A stretch of 9,169 nucleotides of DNA from an uncultured Prevotella sp. (GTDB lineage Bacteria > Bacteroidota > Bacteroidia > Bacteroidales > Bacteroidaceae). This document shows positions 4,834 through 9,169 of this stretch, piece after piece. The notes beneath the pieces were generated by a model that was given only the letters and a program-made list of their open reading frames with translations, was not told the DNA's origin and did no database searches. Position 1 is the stretch's first letter; every line of letters starts with the position of its first letter. Location of the stretch: the NCBI GenBank assembly GCA_900544825.1, contig UQWP01000096.1:1-9169 (forward strand), read 5' to 3'. The translations under genes and the position numbers were made by a program.

Positions 4834-6999
4834 TTATATTTCATCAAATTGTTCGTGCCACAACCGACTATAGATACCATTTAATGCTAAAAGCGACTGG
4901 TGATTACCTGATTCCGCGACTTTACCTTGATTTAGAACAATAATATTATCTGCAGTTTTTATTGTGCTTAGACGATGAGCAATAACTATGATTGTCTTGC
5001 CTTGTTTGGCTAAGGAATCAAGTGCTTTCTTAACATATCGTTCAGAAATGGAATCAAGTGAAGATGTTGCTTCGTCAAAGATAAGAATCATAGGATCTTT
5101 GTATAAGATTCGAGCGATAGCTATTCGCTGACGTTCTCCACCAGAAAGGCTTGCGCCATGTTCACCTATAGGAGTGTTGTAGCCATTCGGTAAACTGTCT
5201 ACAAAGTCTTTTAAGCCTAATTGGTCTATGATATTGGTTATCTTTTTCATATCAGGATTGAAATCTCCTAATGCAATATTCTCTATAACAGTACCGGCGA
5301 ATAGTTCTATCTGTTGTGGCACTGAGCCTACATAACGGCGCAAACTTTTATTGGTTAGGCGTTGAACCATATAACTGCCAATGTATATCTCTCCCTCTTG
5401 TACAGAATAAATATGTTGTAAAAGAGAAACCAATGTCGTTTTCCCCGAACCACTTTCCCCAACTATAGCTGTAGTCTTGCCTGTCTTTATTCGCAAGTTT
5501 AGTTTTTCAAAGACCTGTTTTCTAGAGCCATATCGGAAATATACATTCTTGAAAACTATGTCTCGTATCATGTCTGGTTCAAGATCGAAACTCAAGATAC
5601 TCTCTTCTTCAACTTCTAGATCCATAATTTGGAACAGACGGTCTGCGGCAATCAGCGCATCTTGTATGGTCTGATTTGAGGTAATGAGTGAACTTATAGG
5701 AGAGATGACATATCCCACCAAAGTATAGAAAAGCATTAAAGTTCCAGGTGTAATCGTCTTGCCTATAACCAAGGAACTGCCCACCCATAATACCACGATG
5801 GTGATACCTGAAGATACGAATTGTACACCATTATTCGCCAAGATAGAACCATATATGCTACAGAAAGTATTCTTCAATAACACGACAAAACGGTTTTCTG
5901 TCTTGAGATTGGCAAAGTTTTCTACACCAAATCGCTTGATGGTTGCTATAGAGTTGAGTGACTCAACAAGTTGAGACTCTAAATCGGCGCTACTCTCCAT
6001 TATTTTTCGTTGATACTTACGATTGAGACAGTTGAACCCCCAGAATATCAGTAAGAATAATGGGGCGGACGCAAGTGTTATCAATGCTAATTCCCACGAG
6101 TAAACAAACATAAGGAATACAGAGAAAACCAGTATCATTATATTTACTGTAAGGTCGATGGAAACATTATTGATAAAGTTTCTTATCTTTACAGCATCGT
6201 TAACACGAGAGATAATCTCTCCTACTCGCATAGTGTCGAAAAAATGTTGAGGAAGATGTAGCAAATGTTTGTAGTAGCCCAAGATGAGAGCAGCGTCGAT
6301 ACGCTGACCTGTTTTGAGAGCAATGATGCTCTTCATTGAGCCGATGAAGGTGCGCAATATTAGCAAAAGAATCATGATAATACTCATCAAGTTGAGCAAA
6401 TTAAGATTCTCGTCAACCAATACGTAGTCGGTTATTTTACCCACATATATAGAGACAGAAAGCCCCAATATACTATAAACCAATGCGCCAAACAAAGCTT
6501 GCAGCATCATGCTCTTGTGTGGAGATAATAATTTCAAGAATTTTATGGTTATACTTGTCTTTTTGTTCCCTTTCTCGAAAGTCTCATTAGGCTCTAATAA
6601 GACTAGGATACCTGTCCATATTTTCTCGAATTCTTCACGGGTAGCCTTATGTATCTTGCCATCTGCAGGATCCATATAGGTAACACCTTTCTTACTTATT
6701 TTATAGAGCACGATAAAATGATGAAGTACCCTTTTGACAACGATATGGGCGATGGCAGGAACAGGTATCATGCCGATAACATCATACACACCTCGTACCC
6801 CCTTAGCAGAGAATCCTAGCTTTTGTGCAGCCTCAACCATACCGAGGATATTTGTGCCTTTCTGATCTGTATAGGCATATTGGCGTATTCTTGCTACAGG
6901 TACTTTCAGGCCATAATAGGCACACACCGATGCTAGGCAGGCTGCCCCACAGTCTGTAGTATCATATTGTTTTATCTTAATGCTTCTTTTCATCATCAT
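4834..6999 (-). CDS. Peptidase-containing ABC transporter (C39 peptidase, bacteriocin export)
   Basis: A 721-residue inner-membrane protein that cuts double-glycine leaders and exports the peptide core. The N-terminal C39 domain (about 8-135) has Gln11, catalytic Cys17 in TTDCGAAC, His94 in HHFIVL and Asp110 in MDPADG, so all catalytic residues are present. Six membrane helices span about 165-435. The nucleotide-binding domain has Walker A GESGSGKTT (514-522), Q-loop Gln562, signature LSGGERQ (618-624), Walker B MILIFDEATSSLD (637-649) and the switch His675. Length is normal for the family. Translation could begin at any of three consecutive ATGs. It lies 6 nt behind the HlyD gene, and precursor C follows it. 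An active C39 domain sets it apart from the inactive domain of HlyB-type exporters. Confidence 0.97.
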   Translation of the reverse strand: MMMKRSIKIKQYDTTDCGAACLASVCAYYGLKVPVARIRQYAYTDQKGTNILGMVEAAQKLGFSAKGVRGVYDVIGMIPVPAIAHIVVKRVLHHFIVLYKISKKGVTYMDPADGKIHKATREEFEKIWTGILVLLEPNETFEKGNKKTSITIKFLKLLSPHKSMMLQALFGALVYSILGLSVSIYVGKITDYVLVDENLNLLNLMSIIMILLLILRTFIGSMKSIIALKTGQRIDAALILGYYKHLLHLPQHFFDTMRVGEIISRVNDAVKIRNFINNVSIDLTVNIMILVFSVFLMFVYSWELALITLASAPLFLLIFWGFNCLNRKYQRKIMESSADLESQLVESLNSIATIKRFGVENFANLKTENRFVVLLKNTFCSIYGSILANNGVQFVSSGITIVVLWVGSSLVIGKTITPGTLMLFYTLVGYVISPISSLITSNQTIQDALIAADRLFQIMDLEVEEESILSFDLEPDMIRDIVFKNVYFRYGSRKQVFEKLNLRIKTGKTTAIVGESGSGKTTLVSLLQHIYSVQEGEIYIGSYMVQRLTNKSLRRYVGSVPQQIELFAGTVIENIALGDFNPDMKKITNIIDQLGLKDFVDSLPNGYNTPIGEHGASLSGGERQRIAIARILYKDPMILIFDEATSSLDSISERYVKKALDSLAKQGKTIIVIAHRLSTIKTADNIIVLNQGKVAESGNHQSLLALNGIYSRLWHEQFDEI

Positions 7000-7005
7000 A
7001 ACTAT

Positions 7006-8160
7006 CTATTCTGTAATATATTGGGTAGGATTAATCCATTCGTCTATGTTTTGGTATAGTATGTCAAACAGAGAGCGTTTGGTTATCATAAATCTCACGT
7101 TCGCCACCATTCCTTTCTTTAGGTATCCTTCCATGCCTGTTTTCTTCATGACGAGAAAATTTTGTTGCAATTGGCATTTTACCTTAAAGTAAGTGTTTCC
7201 TTTCTCTCCCGACATATAATCGGACGATATATAGATGACAGAGCCCATGACGGTGCCCCACTCGTTATAATTGAATGAGGTGATTTGAGCCTTAATAGGC
7301 ATGCCTACAGAGATATAGCCAATATCGTTGGGCGAGACGTATGCCTCTACATATATGGTGGAATTAGGGCTGACGCTACAGATAGATTGACCTATCTGTA
7401 CGCTGCTCCCACCGTAGATTCCAGAAAATTGCTCTATGGTGCCATCTACCGGGCTACGTAGTTCATACATATCTTTAACCTCAGCCTTTTCTTGATTTTG
7501 GGCAGATAGCATTTCCTTAAATTGGTTTTGATAATTGTTCAGTTCTGTTTGCCAAGTACTTAGCTGAGACTCTACTAGAGATGCAAATTCCTCCTTTTTG
7601 CTTTGATAAGTAAAAAGATACTTCTCATATTCTTCCTCAGAGACAAGCGAGTTGTCGAATAGTATTTTTTCTCTGTTATATTCTCTTTTGGCTTGTTCGA
7701 CGGCAACCTGTAATTCTTGTTTTTTGCTTACAAACAGTTGGTATTCCTGTAGGCGAGCAGGTGAACGAAAAACAGAAGGTTTACCGCCAAGAGACAAAGT
7801 CTTCAAGTCGGCAATATGTTCTTCGTAATCTCTTAATCGATTGTCTTGATAGTTAATTTTTTCATGAGAAGAAGAGGCACGAAAGCGAAGAAGAATGTCT
7901 CCTTTCTTTACCTTCTGCCCTTCATAAACATATACTTCATTTACTATTCCCGAGATTGTCGCCTTGATTTCCGTTTTCTCGATGGCTGGTCTTAGGACAC
8001 CATTGCTTTGGATGGAAATATCAACATAGACGAATGGCAACAGAATGAATGCCAAGACTATGGTTGCTAAAACCACCCAATAAATGGTTTGAGACTTTGT
8101 TGTGTGTTGATAGATATAGGTCTCAATGCTATTCTCTATCCAATCTGGAGGTAAAATCAT
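7006..8160 (-). CDS. HlyD-family periplasmic adaptor for bacteriocin export
   Basis: A 384-residue membrane fusion protein that should connect the ABC transporter to an outer-membrane TolC-type channel. It has a short cytoplasmic N-terminus and one membrane anchor (about 27-46). The first lipoyl half (66-96) contains KATISGIVNEVYVYEGQ, and a helical hairpin / coiled coil covers about 135-228. The second lipoyl half is RSPVDGTIEQF (235-245), followed by a beta-barrel region with VEAYVSPNDIGYISVGMP. The ATG at 8158-8160 is preferred over an in-frame GTG two codons upstream. Its stop is 6 nt before the transporter start, so the two are cotranscribed. The 111 bp between its start and the upstream terminator hold no convincing promoter; the best is TATATTTC (complement of 8235-8242), which has one mismatch and no -33 element. 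Confidence 0.95.
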   Translation of the reverse strand: MILPPDWIENSIETYIYQHTTKSQTIYWVVLATIVLAFILLPFVYVDISIQSNGVLRPAIEKTEIKATISGIVNEVYVYEGQKVKKGDILLRFRASSSHEKINYQDNRLRDYEEHIADLKTLSLGGKPSVFRSPARLQEYQLFVSKKQELQVAVEQAKREYNREKILFDNSLVSEEEYEKYLFTYQSKKEEFASLVESQLSTWQTELNNYQNQFKEMLSAQNQEKAEVKDMYELRSPVDGTIEQFSGIYGGSSVQIGQSICSVSPNSTIYVEAYVSPNDIGYISVGMPIKAQITSFNYNEWGTVMGSVIYISSDYMSGEKGNTYFKVKCQLQQNFLVMKKTGMEGYLKKGMVANVRFMITKRSLFDILYQNIDEWINPTQYITE

Positions 8161-8277
8161 ATGCACGGTTTTATATCCATTGTGAGCATATCTATAATTC
8201 TTTTACTATCTTTACTAATGTTTAGTTTATGTGAGAAATATAGAATATTCTATTATGAAAATATATTTTTAAAACAC

Positions 8278-8319
8278 ACAAAAGGGAACTCTGGCGATTT
8301 TCCATATGTTCCCTTTTGT
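8278..8319 (-). terminator. Hairpin terminator after precursor B
   Basis: ACAAAAGGGAAC (8278-8289) and GTTCCCTTTTGT (8308-8319) are perfect inverted copies around an 18-nt loop, within which TGG/CCA could add a small inner stem. Reading leftward, TTCCCTTTTGTGTGTTTTA after the loop supplies T-rich sequence. It lies 17 bp after the precursor B stop and 118 bp before the HlyD start, so it would separate or attenuate transcription between the two. Confidence 0.75.
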
Positions 8320-8336
8320 TATTGCAATGAGAGACT

Positions 8337-8495
8337 CTAATTTGGTCTCTCCATAGGAGGAATATCTACACAACACCAGATAGTTCCGTCTTTAAAAATA
8401 TCTGGAAGTTTGATAGGTGGATTAATGCCACCATCGTGTTCAACACTCTCTTTCTTGCTTAAAGGGATAAGCCCTATTTCTTCAAGTTTTTCCAT
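8337..8495 (-). CDS. Precursor B: short double-glycine leader peptide with Cys-Cys core
   Basis: A 52-residue precursor, too short for most gene finders. The leader begins MEKLEEIGLIPLSKKESVE and ends DGG at residue 23. L-S at -12/-11, E at -8 and G-G at -2/-1 keep the standard spacing, but the usual hydrophobic residue at -7 is Ser. The predicted 29-residue core (INPPIKLPDIFKDG, then TIWCCVDIPPMERPN) is rich in Pro, contains adjacent cysteines and lacks the Gly-rich hydrophobic helix seen in precursors A and C. It may therefore be another class of product, for example one with a disulfide or other modification, or a signalling peptide. No modification enzyme is in the window. It lies 65 bp after the membrane protein gene and before a terminator hairpin. 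Confidence 0.65.
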   Translation of the reverse strand: MEKLEEIGLIPLSKKESVEHDGGINPPIKLPDIFKDGTIWCCVDIPPMERPN

Positions 8496-8560
8496 GACTA
8501 TAATTTTTTAATGATAAGTACGAAGTCTACCTTGTAGCAAATCGCATTCTTTAGATAGTC

Positions 8561-8893
8561 TTATTCTATTTTTGATTTAAAGTAATTTGCTATTTTTATA
8601 GCAAGCAAAAGTATTATGTATGAGAATAGACAACATGCAATGTTTATCACTAGGCAAGCCCATGCACCCCACTTGGGAGTGAAAATGATGATGCTACAAA
8701 TTAGTGCTGATACTAACAATAAGTTCAACCAATTCCCTTTACTATAAAAAGTCTTGATAAAACTATAGGCAATAGGCAAATAGAAAAAAGATTCTATAGC
8801 TCTATTTGTGATTGTATTTTCATTATATATGTTTGATAAAATGATAGAAACAATCAACAATGTCAAGCCGATTAAAAAGTTATACTTTTTCAT
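8561..8893 (-). CDS. Small four-helix membrane protein, candidate immunity protein for precursor A
   Basis: A 110-residue protein made almost entirely of four hydrophobic segments (about 5-22, 34-50, 55-71 and 75-103) with a lysine-rich end (KIANYFKSKIE). No family was recognised, and it shows no evident similarity to the 96-residue membrane protein paired with precursor D. It starts 42 bp after the precursor A stop, with a hairpin and a -7-like box between. Bacteriocin immunity genes are usually small membrane proteins just downstream of the precursor, so position and topology suggest that role. The very low G+C of this gene matches acquisition with the island. Confidence 0.75.
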   Translation of the reverse strand: MKKYNFLIGLTLLIVSIILSNIYNENTITNRAIESFFYLPIAYSFIKTFYSKGNWLNLLLVSALICSIIIFTPKWGAWACLVINIACCLFSYIILLLAIKIANYFKSKIE

Positions 8894-8907
8894 TATGTTA
8901 GTTATTT

Positions 8908-8933
8908 TTGCAGTCCAAATATAAGGACTGCAA
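8908..8933. terminator. Intercistronic hairpin after precursor A
   Basis: TTGCAGTCC (8908-8916) and GGACTGCAA (8925-8933) pair perfectly over 9 bp around an 8-nt loop. It begins 2 nt after the precursor A stop codon and ends about 15 nt before the next start. On the minus strand the stem is followed by AAATAAC rather than a T-run, so it is more likely an attenuating or mRNA-stabilising stem than a full terminator. Confidence 0.65.
8916..8923 (-). promoter_or_regulatory. Possible -7 box in the hairpin loop
   Basis: The complement of 8916-8923 reads TATATTTG, an exact TAnnTTTG match, located almost entirely in the hairpin loop and about 22 nt above the membrane protein start. No TTG is found at the -33 spacing, and in such AT-rich DNA a chance match is plausible. 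Confidence 0.3.
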
Positions 8934-8935
8934 TA

Positions 8936-9160
8936 TTAATAATCAGCCATACCTTCTCTAAAGCCTTTTTTTACTGAGGCTGAGGTTTCTCCCCAATGCC
9001 AGACACAATCGTAAACGATACCACCAGCTAGTGCACCTAACAAAAAAGGACCTATGGCAAAACCACCATTATTATTCGTCATCTCTGTTTTTGACAAACT
9101 CTTTAAATTTATTGTATACCTCAGTTCGGGATAATAAGCTCTGTCTAAAGGCTTTATCAT
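8936..9160 (-). CDS. Precursor A: class II bacteriocin-like peptide with double-glycine leader
   Basis: A 74-residue precursor. SLSKTEMTNNNGG at residues 21-33 is a regular double-glycine site: L at -12, S at -11, E at -8, M at -7 and GG at -2/-1. The 41-residue core opens FAIGPFLLGALAGGIVYD, a Gly/Ala-rich hydrophobic helix with a GxxxG motif (GALAG). It continues with CVWHWGETSASVKKGF and ends REGMADY. This layout is typical of class II bacteriocins, and GxxxG is common in two-peptide types. The 33-residue leader is long. No stop codon lies in frame between the ATG at 9160 and the window edge, so the true start could be outside. There is no YGNGV motif of pediocin-type peptides. The candidate immunity gene follows, and the export genes lie further along the same strand. 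Confidence 0.8.
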   Translation of the reverse strand: MIKPLDRAYYPELRYTINLKSLSKTEMTNNNGGFAIGPFLLGALAGGIVYDCVWHWGETSASVKKGFREGMADY

Positions 9161-9169
9161 GTATTTATA

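Noticed and set aside
4731..4943. 70-codon plus-strand frame across the precursor C / transporter junction
   Set aside because: It is opposite the ends of both genes, whose minus-strand reading gives a clear leader peptide and an intact transporter end.
8235..8242. TATATTTC on the minus strand as promoter of the HlyD-transporter operon
   Set aside because: It has one mismatch to TAnnTTTG and no TTG at the -33 spacing in very AT-rich DNA; it is not strong enough to list.
8936..9160. Assignment of precursor A as a pediocin-like (class IIa) bacteriocin
   Set aside because: No YGNGV motif and only one Cys in the core, so the class IIa call is not supported by the sequence.
1..9169. CRISPR array, tRNA, rRNA, transposase or integrase
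   Set aside because: No regularly spaced repeats, cloverleaf, rRNA-like stretch or recombinase motif was seen on either strand.

Overview
The window looks like a chromosomal segment of a Bacteroidales bacterium, most likely Prevotella/Segatella (inferred). The supporting signs are three exact matches to the Bacteroidetes -7 box TAnnTTTG placed correctly before genes (two with a TTG/TTTG -33 element at 20 nt), A-rich rather than Shine-Dalgarno leaders, and gene families typical of that group. Two parts differ in character. The left ~3.9 kb is of moderate G+C (33 of 60 bases at 2041-2100). The right ~5.1 kb is AT-rich (16 of 60 bases at 8761-8820), has many small genes, and looks like an accessory island.

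Left part: an orphan terminator-like hairpin and a palindrome precede a promoter and a stand-alone archaeal-type P-loop ATPase gene (+). Facing it is a three-gene minus-strand operon that reads OmpR-type response regulator, then a polytopic membrane protein resembling a CPBP protease without its catalytic residues, then a short sensor histidine kinase overlapping it by 14 nt. Its promoter carries a near-perfect 25-bp dyad over the -33 element.

Right part: a peptide bacteriocin (class II / microcin-like) export and production locus. A C39-peptidase ABC transporter and an HlyD-type adaptor form the export pair. Around them lie four small genes whose products carry double-glycine-type leaders with a shared L-S-x-x-E core. 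They are called here A (8936-9160), B (8337-8495), C (4631-4804) and D (4134-4319). B, C and the true start of D would be missed by an ordinary ORF length cutoff. Two small membrane proteins (4322-4612 and 8561-8893) directly follow precursors D and A and are candidate immunity proteins. A, its partner, B, HlyD, transporter and C all read leftward. D and its partner read rightward from their own promoter and converge on C at a perfect 25-bp inverted-repeat terminator shared by both gene ends.

Proposed working model: the precursors are made in the cytoplasm, the transporter's peptidase domain removes the leader, and the core is exported through transporter, HlyD adaptor and a TolC-like outer membrane protein that is not encoded in the window. 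The small membrane proteins would protect the producer. Export and processing are well supported by motifs. The killing activity, its targets and the immunity roles are inference.
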